NCBI GenBank assembly: GCA_949316235.1
Contig: OX438741.1
Location: 18,167,124 to 18,231,123 of the forward strand
DNA length: 64,000 bases
From: Oegoconia quadripuncta
Lineage: Eukaryota > Arthropoda > Insecta > Lepidoptera > Autostichidae
Direction of reading: 5' to 3'
The notes under the pieces were generated by a model. The model saw nothing but the letters and a program-made list of their open reading frames with translations, was not told the DNA's origin and did no database searches. Position numbers and translations under genes: made by a program. The first letter of the stretch is position 1, and each line of letters starts with the position of its first letter. This document shows positions 52,573 through 62,042 of this stretch, piece after piece.

Positions 52573-52850
52573 TTGTTATTTTCAATTTGGGTATCCGCCC
52601 AAAAAGTGTGTTCAATTAGGGTTCCGTGGCCAAAATAAATTGGGAACTACCGATCATTGTAGCGCCACAACGGTTGTACCGTTTTGAATACGAACCGACC
52701 AAAAATCACTCTTGTTATTTTCAATTTGGGTATCCGCCCAAAAAGTGTGTTCAATTAGGGTTCCGTGGCCAAAATAAATTGGGAACTACCGATCATTGTA
52801 GCGCCACAACGGTTGTACCGTTTTGAATACGAACCGACCAAAAATGACGG
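52573..52850 (+). repeat. 139-nt near-perfect tandem duplication
   Basis: TTGTTATTTTCAATTTGGGT starts at 52573 and again at 52712. The full unit, including AGGGTTCCGTGGCCAAAATA and AACGGTTGTACCGTTTTGAA, is repeated without visible differences. Such identity implies a very young duplication or an assembly artefact. Confidence 0.85.
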
Positions 52851-53033
52851 CTGTATGTTTCTGACGGTGGGTGATAAGTGTGTGAGTGTGTTTTTGTGTA
52901 CATTTTAATTACTGTGAAGTTGCAATTTACTTTATAATTCTTATAATTTGTGCATTCTGACTTTTGAAGCTTAATAATGGCAGCTATTGTGCAGCAAAAG
53001 TTAGTAATGGTGTACAAGTGAAAGGAAGTGTAA

Positions 53034-53391
53034 AGGTCTTAGCATACGTGACGTGTTTATTCTCATGCCGGACGGAACGGGACGATTTTTTGACATCGTT
53101 GCATTTAAAAACATAGCAATAAAATACACGTGGCGAGAAACACGGGCGGAACGGGACGGCAATAGAAAAAACATCGTTATGGCATCTTCTTCATCTAATA
53201 CTACGGCAACCATTGCTAGTTCTTCAAAAGTAAAATCGAACATTTTGTGCTGAAATATGGTTGCAGCACTAGCACGACTATCGTTGAACACCGTCCTGTA
53301 CGTATGTTTTAAAACCACTTTCACGTTAGGAACTATACCTGTCCCGTCTCCGTTCCGTCCGAGAAATTACCCGTCACGTATGCTAAGACCT
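53034..53391 (-). mobile_element. PIF/Harbinger-like MITE, 358 nt
   Basis: AGGTCTTAGCATACGTGACG and its complement CGTCACGTATGCTAAGACCT are the termini. TAA flanks both sides (53031-53033 and 53392-53394), fitting the 3-nt TWA target duplication of PIF/Harbinger. The minus strand keeps an open frame across the element (KMFDFTFEELAMVAVVLDEE, FFLLPSRSARVSRHVYF). This could be the remnant N-terminus of the parental transposase or accessory protein, or a chance frame. Confidence 0.75.
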
Positions 53392-53399
53392 TAAATTAA

Positions 53400-54060
53400 A
53401 GTGCGTAACGGAGCTTTCGGGTTCCCACAAGAAGCCGCCAAAATCTTTTGTAAAGCATTCTGACACTTTACTGAAGAATGACTAGACTACAATACGCCAA
53501 GCAAACGACGAATTACTTGTTTTGACTGAGACTGACTTATACACTGAAGAAATAAGAAAATAAGACATGGCTGCTATGGGCTTAGATCCCTTTGCCTTCT
53601 CCGAGAGGAGAGAATAAAACTAAAAAAAAAAAGAAGAGTTTTCATAGTAATTTATTCGGCCGCTATACACGACTGATAAGGATTTCTATACAACTTTGTC
53701 GGTCGCAGTTCGCATGTATTTGACCAGTACAGCATTTTCAATTTATCTCAAAGAAGGTTGTTAAAATAATCCTCAAACCAAGCTGGGATTACTGAAAGCG
53801 AGGAGCTATGGAAGTCATGCTCATTAATTTTTTTATAAGCTTCATGAAAGCATTTGGACGTCGGCAGTGTTCTTAATAGGCAGTTTGCCGCTGAAAAGGG
53901 ATTTAGTTTTTACAGACCCAGAAAAGAACTGTCATTATAGTGTTGTAAATTAAACTCTTCTGCAATTAAGTATTCAGAATTCATGCGAGCAGCAATTTTT
54001 AGTACCACAAACCGGCCAAAGCAAGTAGAACTCAAACTTTGAGGGTTCCTTATCCGTTCA
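53400..54060. other. No gene seen
   Basis: No conserved frame or recognised repeat was found; a short AAAAAAAAAAAG run lies near 53620. Confidence 0.4.
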
Positions 54061-54065
54061 ACATC

Positions 54066-54245
54066 ACTTTTGCATTTTTTTTAACCCCCAATGAAAAACG
54101 ACGGGTGTTATGTGTGTGACGCGTCTTGTGTGTGTGGGGGTGTGTCTTTGCCCGGACATATCCTCAGTAATACGTGGCCCAATTTGAGTGAGGTTTTTTT
54201 TTATATTAAAGACTAAACGAAGGGATAGTTTCATCATACTCTTCA
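54066..54245 (-). repeat. Rep-2 copy, inverted
   Basis: TTTTTTTTAACCCCCAATGA, ACGACGGGTGTTATGTGTG, GTGTCTTTGCCCGGACATAT and AATACGTGGCCCAATTTGAG form the best preserved copy. The plus-strand start corresponds to the GGGGGTTAAAA end seen at 14105. This links Rep-2 to the 13856-14118 repeat. Confidence 0.6.
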
Positions 54246-54246
54246 C

Positions 54247-54845
54247 AAACAAATAAATTTAAAGATACTATAAAACAGAAACTTATTAACAAAACATATT
54301 TTTTTTTTTATTCACAACGGGTTGGTACTTGACCTCAATCACACCTGATGTTAAGTGAAGATGAGGTCGAAGGTGGAAGCGTACTGACCCGGAAACCCCA
54401 ACACATTTGGGGGACTGGCTATCTTATCTCTGACAACCGGAACACAACAATGCTATTAACATTGCTGCTTGGCGGCAGATTTAGATAAGATGGTGGTAGC
54501 TAGCCAGGCGGACATTTAAAATGCCCTACCACCAACCAAACCGAGTACTAACATGTACCCCGCTGGGGATCGAACCCGCGACCTCCGAATCGTAAACCCA
54601 ATGTTGTTTACATTGAGCCACGGAGGCGGTTAAATAAATAATATTATATTAAGGTTAATATTATAAAATATCAGACTATTTAGATGATAATCATCCCTGG
54701 ACATTTAGATCGTTCGCATGCCAGGCTATTTCACAATTAATAATGAAACATAAAAACCTTTTTGTAAAATCAAAGCCTGATTTTAAAATAGTAAAAAGTT
54801 TTAAGTGTCTACAAAATAAAGCATTTCTAACTTTGACTTTGACTT
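54247..54845 (+). mobile_element. LINE-Y copy 3, split by a SINE-A
   Basis: AAATTTAAAGATACTATAAA and CAGAAACTTATTAACAAAAC precede the SINE. TATTATAAAATATCAGACTA and ATTTAGATGATAATCATCCC follow it. The tail ends AGCATTTCTAACTTTGACTT. The SINE-A inserted within the KAYYKISDY codons. Confidence 0.75.
54299..54631 (-). mobile_element. SINE-A, full length, nested in LINE-Y
   Basis: All SINE-A landmarks are present in inverse order, from the T-run through CACAACGGGTTGGTACTTGA to the head complement CATTGAGCCACGGAGGCGGT. It is one of the least diverged copies here. Confidence 0.88.
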
Positions 54846-55084
54846 CATTTTGATGTCCCACTCGATAGGTTTTTGATGCTTTAAAATTTTCGTGTACCCA
54901 GTGATACTTTATTAGTTACGAAGATACATAGGGATATATAGTACATACATACAGGTCAAACACATCACGATCCTTTTTTTTTGCTCCGTGTTATTATTAT
55001 AATTTGTGAAATAAAAATAATTGTAATTTTACTAAATAAATTCCCTGGACTTGTTACTGCTAATATAACCATAATTAACAGACT

Positions 55085-55345
55085 CCGAAGCATGGAAACC
55101 TTCGTATTAAAATGCCACTAGTGGTCACCCATCCAAAAACCGACCAGGAATTTACTGCTTGATTAGGAATGTCATTTGCTCGACGTAGAATTCCAAGAGC
55201 GTCCGTTTCGAAACTACACAACATCGATGTATAGTCGACTGCACGTCGAGGTTAACATGGCCAAACACGGCCAGTATAAGCTGAGTACGGTAGCGCGCCC
55301 ATACAACGCGCAGACGGTCCAAAGCTTGAAGTAATATGTGCGGTC
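55085..55345 (-). repeat. Rep-3 copy, longest
   Basis: The minus strand carries GCGCTACCGTACTCAGCTTA, TTGGCCATGTTAACCTCGAC, then CTGGTCGGTTTTTGGATGGG and TGACCACTAGTGGCATTTTA. The GGATGGGTGACC motif recalls the 3' half of 5S rRNA, but upstream similarity to 5S is not evident. A partial copy lies 500 nt to the right. Confidence 0.5.
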
Positions 55346-56290
55346 GGCGGCGGTTTACTTTTATGTCCCAGGCTTTTCCTTCAACGAGGGAGCGTATTGT
55401 GATGAGGTGTTCAACTTCGACCTCTTTTTGTCTTCTTTTTGATACTCTTTTGATTTCTACTTTTTTTTAGAATTTAATTCAAAATTCGGAATTCTGAATT
55501 GCTTTCTAAAACAGGAGGGAATCGTTTTTCGAAACTGCTACGTTGAGGTCATGATGCCCTGTATTTGTATTCTTCCATAATAATTGTATTTATAGCAATT
55601 CTCAAATAATATTCTATTGTACCTACGTGTAATAATTATAATCTAGAAGTGTAAACGTGTGCGTGCTAAATAAAACACAGAACGTCAACTTATCCCGGGG
55701 TTGTTTATTCACCGATATCTCCTGTACAAGTATGTAGGCGGAATCCAACTACCCGTCGCAGCCTGACAATAATTCTACAGCATGGAATCACTCGTATTAA
55801 AATGCCACTAGTGGTCACCCATCCAAGGAGTGACCGCGTCAGACTGCTAGTATAATACTGCCTCTCATTTTTAATGTATCCTAGTACACAATCTCTAACC
55901 CCTTTCTGACTACATTATTAAATCCAATTAACAAAGTTTAACAAAAGCGTTTTCACCCGAGCCTTTAAAAGCCCAGTCATTATGACCGCACGATGCAATG
56001 CGCCCGCTCCACTGCAGTGCAGGGTTAACCCTTGTACATGCGAATTCTTACTTTAAGCGGCTTTCTTTACGGCTTAAATTTAATTAAGTGGCATCATCAT
56101 GTTCTGCAATAATGTGTAGCGTTCGAAAGAACACGATTTAGGTCACGTGGAGTTTGTAAGGTTTTTTTCTTTAGCGTCTTATGTAACACTAGTTTCGCAA
56201 AAGAGTCGACCAAAAAAAACTAAATAAAATAATACTTTGGCTGAATATCGCCGCATAGTAAATTCTTTAAAAATTTATATAAGATTAACT
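55346..56290 (-). other. No gene; second Rep-3 fragment at 55795-55870
   Basis: ACTCGTATTAAAATGCCACT and AGTGGTCACCCATCCAAGGA at 55795-55845 is the terminal part of Rep-3 on the minus strand. Otherwise no gene or known repeat is seen. Confidence 0.45.
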
Positions 56291-56294
56291 ATAA

Positions 56295-56505
56295 ATAACT
56301 AGTTGCCCGCGACTTCACTAGCATGGAACATTTCATGAAAATCGGTTCAGCAAAAAGGAATAGCCTATATGTTAATCCAGGTCCTAATATGTATACCAGC
56401 CAAATTTCATCCAAATCCATCCTGCCGTTTAGGCGTGACAAACATAGATACATACATACACATAAACATAAACTTTCGCATTTTTTAATATTAGTTGGAA
56501 TATCT
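56295..56505 (+). repeat. Rep-4 (RTE-like LINE tail)
   Basis: ACTAGTTGCCCGCGACTTCA, ATGTTAATCCAGGTCCTAAT, CAAATTTCATCCAAATCCAT and ACATACATACACATAAACAT end with TTTCGCATTTTTTAATATT. Confidence 0.6.
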
Positions 56506-57627
56506 GAAATTTTATAGAGAGGTTTGGAAAATGAGACTGGACCAAGTCTGACACCGTTCTACAGAATATGTCAATGTTTACCATGCAGATTTTTTTTGCT
56601 ATTTCATAGTTTTTAAGTATCTTGGTCTAACAAAACTACGCATTAAAACATTTTCAGTATTGCGACGGTTAGGTTTTCATAATTTAAGGTCCTGTGTACA
56701 CGAATGTAAACCTGTTAGTGCTTAGCCCTCTGTTTACACACCCGTAAGGGTTATGACCACTAACGATGTGGGCCTAGAGGATGCGGCCGCAATATAACGT
56801 ACACTGCCGCTAGTGATGTTATCATTATGGGGTTAATTAATATGATGCTTTAGGTGTACAAGATAACAGGGAGTCGCGTGCAGTGGCATCACAGTAAGTG
56901 CTGTACGAGGAAATGTGTTGTACGCTAGGAAGAAATCTACCAATAAATGCTTCCCAAAGCTTGCACGACGCATCTCTCAATTAAACAAGAAACATAACCG
57001 TGCAATGATGCATCGTAATGGATCATAGTTGACATAAAGGTAAGCGAGGAGAGTATTGAATGAAAATGATATAATAGAGCTGCAACATTTGCATCTCGTA
57101 ATATACTTCGATTCGCTATATAGCTTTGGTGGACAAATATCTCATAGCTTAGCTTCGCGTCCTAGCACAGCGCTTCCTCTCACATAACTGGTGGATAAGT
57201 GTCAGCAGAGGTGTTTCTTCAGTGACGGGGTAGAACCCTGGAGTCTCATGTTGATTAAGATCTTAATCAGACAACAAAATCCAGTGAGTTCTCTAGCAAT
57301 TTTTGAGGGGTCAATGGGACTCGTGTCGCAGTCACACTTGCTATTCGTTTTCAATTAGTTTATTTAAGTAATGTCCTTGCATAGGTGATCAATAGTCACA
57401 TTTTCATACTAATGTGTCGGTACTGCTAAATAGTTGGTCCCAGTTGTTGAAGGCGGTCGTAAAGCCAAAGTTGGTGGTCTACATGGGGTTGAAAACACTG
57501 GCTGTCAGATGGCCACTAGTGTGATGCAAATTTAGCAATCCGCACTGAACCCTCGTGGTTGATTATAGCCCCTATTAGTGAGGGGAGGCTGCGGCCCAGC
57601 AGTGGGGCATAAAGCTACGTGATATAA
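56506..57627. other. No gene; RTE-like end fragment near 57567-57610
   Basis: There is no supported gene. TTAGTGAGGGGAGGCTGCGG and CCCAGCAGTGGGGC with ATAAAGCT (57576-57615) is a LINE-end fragment. Confidence 0.4.
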
Positions 57628-57910
57628 CTTCCTTTCCATCGTCGGACTACTAGGCGTGGGAAGGGATTCCACCCGTATATAGTTAATATATCGAACATTC
57701 GCACTAAGAAGTTCGACTCTTCATTCATAATACGAACAGTCAATTCAGTGAACTCCCTTCCGGTGTCAGTCTTTCCTGAATCTTACAACCTTAAAATCTT
57801 CAAAAGCAGAGTGAATAGGCATTTACTGGTATCGCGTGTTTCATCTTCGACCACATCGTCACTTTTCATCAGGTGAGATTGTGGTCAAACGCGTAGACAG
57901 TTAATCTTTA
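57628..57910 (+). pseudogene. LINE-X copy, C-terminal end
   Basis: TTCCATCGTCGGACTACTAG, GGCGTGGGAAGGGATTCCAC, TAACATTCGC-like AACATTCGCACTAAGAAGTT and CTCCCTTCCGGTGTCAGTCT are present. It ends at GTGGTCAAACGCGTAGACAG with AAATAAAAA. It is 5'-truncated and frame-broken. Confidence 0.75.
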
Positions 57911-58373
57911 AATAAAAATTGTCACCTCTGAGAGCAAAGTCATTGACAATACCCCATCTGTTACCATTAATTTGTTATGATGAGCACTGACTTCTTACCA
58001 TCAGGCGCACTATTAGCACCAAGTACTCGGTGCTATTAGCCTGTTTGTCTTTTTGACACAAAAATCTAACTAAAGAACGAGTAAAGTCTTAATTTTTTTC
58101 CCTCTCTCTCTCGTTCATAAACGTTTTTAAATACTGCCGCAGTTCACTGTATTGATTGGTGTATAACTTTGTAAGCATTTGTTATTTGGAGCCGTTTCGT
58201 GTATTATTTGTAAGAATGTAAGAATACCGGATCAACGGGGCGTATTTAATTAATTATTCAGTAGGAACGCGGCAGTTTCATCGGGGAAAGAAAGTACTTA
58301 GTAAGTTTTGATCACAGAAAAAGAGTAGAAAATACAAAAGAAATAAACTTTCTTACCTAACTCTATCAATAAA

Positions 58374-58598
58374 GTGTATACTAAAACAGACAATGGACCG
58401 CACGTATTGTCTTGCCCCGCGTGTCCTAACAGCTACACCTTTGACGACCTCCTTAACGCCACAGACAGTGCTGTTAGAGTGGCTAAGTTTTGGTCCAATA
58501 AATTTGAAACTAGCCTCGACACGAAAAGAAGAAGAATAAAGTGTTATGTGAAACAAACTTTCAGGAGTTTCAATCTATCTGCCTCGGTCTATAGTTAA
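58374..58598 (+). CDS. Unrecognised 74-codon frame, possibly a LINE C-terminus
   Basis: The frame reads TDNGPHVLSCPACPNSYTFD, then DLLNATDSAVRVAKFWSNKF and a basic end. The HVLxCPxxP...DLL...VAxFW pattern is reminiscent of the C-terminal end of jockey-type LINE proteins (HILxCPxxPT...DLW...VAxFL). It runs directly into the ~60-nt tandem array, which then would be its 3' UTR. It could equally be a chance frame. Confidence 0.3.
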   Translation: MYTKTDNGPHVLSCPACPNSYTFDDLLNATDSAVRVAKFWSNKFETSLDTKRRRIKCYVKQTFRSFNLSASVYS

Positions 58599-58990
58599 TA
58601 GTTACATTATGTTTTGTGAATCGAATTTCTAGAAATATCTACACAATTTATCACCTCCGTCTATGGTCTGAAATGAACCAAAATTCCAGAAATATCTACA
58701 CAATTTAAAGACTTCCATCTATAGTGTCTTATATGAATTGAACTTCAGAAATGCTACAAATTCTTCGTACCTCCGAATATAGAGTTATGTTATGCGTTAT
58801 ATGAACCAAACTTCTGGAAATAGCGACTAAATTGCCAACTTCCATCTAGAAGTGTTCTATATGAACCAAAGTTCCAGAAATATCTACACAATTAACGACT
58901 TTCATCTAGAGTTTTATGTGAATCGAACTTCCAGAAATGTCAACACAGTCTACCTACCTCAGTCTAGTCCATGTGCGATGTGAACCAAAC
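58540..58990 (+). repeat. ~58-70-nt tandem array, about 7 units
   Basis: CCAGAAATATCTACACAATT, ATATGAACCAAACTTC, ACTTCCATCTAGA and related words recur at intervals of about 60 nt with substitutions and small indels. It overlaps the end of the frame at 58374-58598. Confidence 0.8.
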
Positions 58991-58997
58991 TTTTTTG

Positions 58998-59490
58998 TTT
59001 CTTTAATGTGGCGTTGGCTTCAATTTCTGCTCTGTTAAACGCAATACATGTTCTGGTACTTTATTGTAAAAGCGTATGCTGTGTCCCACAAAGGATGTGC
59101 TAACCTTGCTAAGTCTAAACTGTGGAATTTCAATTTTATTTTTGTTTCTAGTATTGAAATTATGATTATACATTATGCTGTCATTGTTCATACATTATAC
59201 TGTCATATGTGTATATATTGGGATGCAACAGTTAAAATACTTATTTCTTTAAACAGATCTCTTAGAGAGTCACGGCAGCATTATATATATTGCTCTGATT
59301 GCTGTTTTTTTTAGAACAAATGTTGTTTGAATATCTGCAGCCCTACCCCATAGTAGTATATCATAAGACAATGTTGTGAAAGTAGCTGAAATAATTGAGC
59401 CTCGCTGTTTATCGTATCGTATATCGAAAGCAGACAAATGCTTACGAATTGTGAACCCCCAGTTTTTGTCACGCTGGACCACTTTGGAAC
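58998..59490 (-). pseudogene. LINE reverse transcriptase C-terminal fragment (LINE-Y-related)
   Basis: On the minus strand 59482-59270 reads IRKHLSAFDIRYDKQRGS-like sequence, then SYDILLWGRAADIQTTFVLK and KTAIRAIYIMLP. In a second frame, 59191-59003 reads NHNFNTRNKNKIEIPQFRLS, then KVSTSFVGHSIRFYNKVPEH. The WGxxxD...LQK-x-AIR and NTRNK...RFYNKxP motifs are diagnostic for jockey/CR1-like LINEs. There is at least one frameshift or stop between the blocks. It abuts the tandem array tail to tail. Confidence 0.8.
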
Positions 59491-59736
59491 CTAATGCTCT
59501 AACGTGTAAATAAATAAATGTACCTACTCTTACTGCTCACATCCACTTAATTAATCCACAACGCGAGCCCAGTGCAGGTTGATGAATTTGTGGAGAAGTG
59601 TTGTGTTTTTAAGCTGCTGCTAAAGACCTCCGACTTAATGACTACATTCAACTAAAAACAACCGGGACCGACTATTTAAAACATGCTCTCTGAAACACGG
59701 AAATTGCGACTGCGCCAAGATTTCAACCACAGCATT

Positions 59737-60424
59737 AAGGCCCGTATTAATAAAGTAATCTCAATACAAGTCTTGAGGCTGTATCATTCGAGATGCGTCT
59801 TAAGAAGTTGACGCTATCTCAAGCTCCGTGTTAATTTTTAAACCAAAATTGAGGTCCACTCAGCTGAGATCACTTCTCAAATATTCGCCCCAGCGGTGAA
59901 TGAACGATAGTTTTGAGTTCCGTTTATTAATACATGAAACTCTCAAGTGAGTGCTGCTTGAGTAAGCTGCTTTTCAGGTCTCAAGTTCGGTTTATTAATC
60001 AACACGTTTACTTGAGACCGGTCACAAGACTGTTCTCAATCCCTCAATTTAACCGCCTCCGTGGCTCAATGTAAACAACATTGGGTTTACGATTCGGAGG
60101 TCGCGGGTTCGATCCCCAGCGGGGTACATGTTTAAGTACTCTGTTTGGTTGGTGGTAGGGCATTTTAAATGTCCGCCTGGCTAGCTACCACCATCTTATC
60201 TAAATCTGCCGCCAAGCAGCAATGTTAATAGCATTGTCGTGTTCCGGTTGTCAGAGATAAGATAGCCAGTCCCCCAAATGTGTTGGGGTTTCCGGGTCAG
60301 TACGCTTCCATCTTCGACCTCATCTTCACTTAACATCAGGTGTGATTGAGGTCAAGTACCAACCCGTTATGCATAAAAAAAAAAAAAAAAAAAAGCTTGA
60401 AAATGGTTTATTAAGACGGGCCTT
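59737..60424. mobile_element. MITE-1 copy 4, interrupted by a SINE-A
   Basis: AAGGCCCGTATTAATAAAG and GGTTTATTAAGACGGGCCTT are the termini, with TA on both flanks. It reads CTCAATACAAGTCTTGAGGC without interruption where copy 3 holds a LINE. A SINE-A is inserted near the right end (60052-60394). Without the SINE it is about 345 nt. Confidence 0.82.
60052..60394 (+). mobile_element. SINE-A, full length, with a long poly(A), nested in MITE-1
   Basis: An intact head, B-box GGTTCGATCCCC, body and tail CCCGTTATGCATA are followed by about 20 A residues. The long A-tail and low divergence suggest a recent insertion. Confidence 0.9.
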
Positions 60425-60861
60425 AGTTTTGGAACGTCACTTTCGAAATTTTCCAACATTCAATGTTAGTATAATGGTTTTATGATTTTACAACTCTGAC
60501 CAAGTCCGTCTCAGTTTTACAATATTGTCGAACTCTCCTTCTCTCCCCATATAGGTATATTGTTCATGGACATATCTATTTTGGACATTGTAATGGAAAA
60601 TAAATGTGACAAGCTGTGTTCATAGGATTACTAATTAATGAGAAACGGGCCGCGGTCGGCTACCACATGCTGTTACGCATTTCGTATCTACCTTTTGGAA
60701 TTATTCGTTACGTTGATATTAGAGTGCTTTCTAGGCATGTTTGATAATAACAATAATATTTATTTAAACTCGAAGGAACTCCAAAAAAACTTACCTACAT
60801 GGTAGATAATACATACGTTTCACACTTATAACTATCATTTGCTAACATTTATTACCTAATC

Positions 60862-61011
60862 TCAAATCAAATCAATCAAATCCAAAAATGCTTTATTTTG
60901 TTGGTACACAGGGTACACTTAAAATAGTCAGGTTTTACATTTTTTAAGCTACTGCTTGTTCAAAAGCCACTTTTCCCCTGAGAAGAACAAGCAAGAAACT
61001 CGAGAGGTCCA
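60862..61011 (-). mobile_element. LINE-Y 3' tail, inverted, fused to LINE-X
   Basis: AATCAAATCAATCAAATCCA, GTTGGTACACAGGGTACACT and CCTGAGAAGAACAAGCAAGA with AACTCGAGAGG is the inverse of the LINE-Y 3' UTR. It stops at GTCC, where LINE-X coding sequence begins in the other direction. Confidence 0.7.
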
Positions 61012-61014
61012 AGA

Positions 61015-61255
61015 TAGTCCAGCCAAGTACCAACTAGCTGCACTCGATTCTGTGAAACGAGGTGCCAAAAGACTCATAGGTGATCTTTCTGCTAAATTGC
61101 AGAGCCTCGAACACCGTCGCCAGGTCGTCTGTCTGTCAATCTTTTACAGGAGGCAGTCTGGGGAGTGTACGTTGGAATTACATAATCTTAATCCACCGTC
61201 GATTTTCCATCTTAGGACTACTTCGGGTTCTATGTATCCAATGAAATCTAATTAG
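61015..61255 (+). pseudogene. LINE-X coding fragment without a 3' end
   Basis: AKYQLAALDSVKRGAKRLIG, LEHRRQVVCLSIFYRRQSGE and LHNLNPPS follow the LINE-X protein, then homology ends near 61215. Unlike other copies it lacks the 3' tail. It starts head to head with an inverted LINE-Y tail. Confidence 0.7.
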
Positions 61256-61379
61256 GCATGATTGAAATCAGATTATGGAAAAGTATCCGGCAACATAACC
61301 TCTGATATTATCAATTTTAAGTAATCTTTGACATTGTAGACCTATTTATTTAATGAACTATTTGTAAATTAAAATTATT

Positions 61380-61568
61380 TAGTATAGAAATTAATTATAT
61401 AATTATTTAGAGGAATTAACTCTAGACAATATTTGCACACCACATAGCGGTAGAATTTGCGGACACAAATAGCTTTAAGAACTTCATGTACCAAATTCCG
61501 TAGCAAATAAACATTTCATTTGATTTGATTTTATTTCTACTAGGAGTGCGGGGGGGGGGGGGGGGGGG
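61380..61568 (+). repeat. LINE 3'-UTR-like stretch and a 19-nt poly(G) run
   Basis: CAAATAAACATTTCATTTGA and TTTGATTTTA resemble LINE tails of the LINE-Y type. An uninterrupted run of 19 G follows at 61550-61568. Poly(G) runs are rare in AT-rich insect DNA and are sequencing-error hotspots. Confidence 0.5.
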
Positions 61569-61950
61569 ATTAATAATATGTTTTTCGTTCCAATATTTGC
61601 AAACCATTTTTCAACCGCTTGCTGGTATCTGGTAAGTTCGGTAATCTGATGATGGAGCCGGGATGTAGGGACTGGAACTCCCTGGTGGCAAATGGCAAGA
61701 TCGTCGAATTTCGATTAGTTTGAATTGTTCCCATGAGCATTTTCCATTACACATGATGACGAGGGTCTGAAGGTGGAGCCAGAAGATTACCACTGGATCT
61801 CCTTGATGGACTTTAAGTTACTCGTCTTTGTAATAATCATGATGGAGTATTAAATGCTTATTTTTAAAAGTATTTTTAATATAGGACTTGTTCAATTAAT
61901 ATACACACAAGGGAAATTAGTCACCTAAAACTTAGAAATTAGAACACACA

Positions 61951-61952
<2 letters not shown>

Positions 61953-61986
<34 letters not shown>
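61953..61986 (+). repeat. (CA)n microsatellite
   Basis: About 17 CA repeats are followed by a short ACGTCTATTACGTACGACGT cluster (61998-62042) with its own inverted words. Confidence 0.8.
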
Positions 61987-61988
<2 letters not shown>

Positions 61989-62042
61989 TAGACACTTTAC
62001 GTCTATTACGTACGACGTACAACGTACGACATTACGTCTATA

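Noticed and set aside
52447..52826. Overlapping plus-strand frames in the 139-nt duplication
   Set aside because: They are duplicated read-through of a non-coding repeat unit with no recognised motif.
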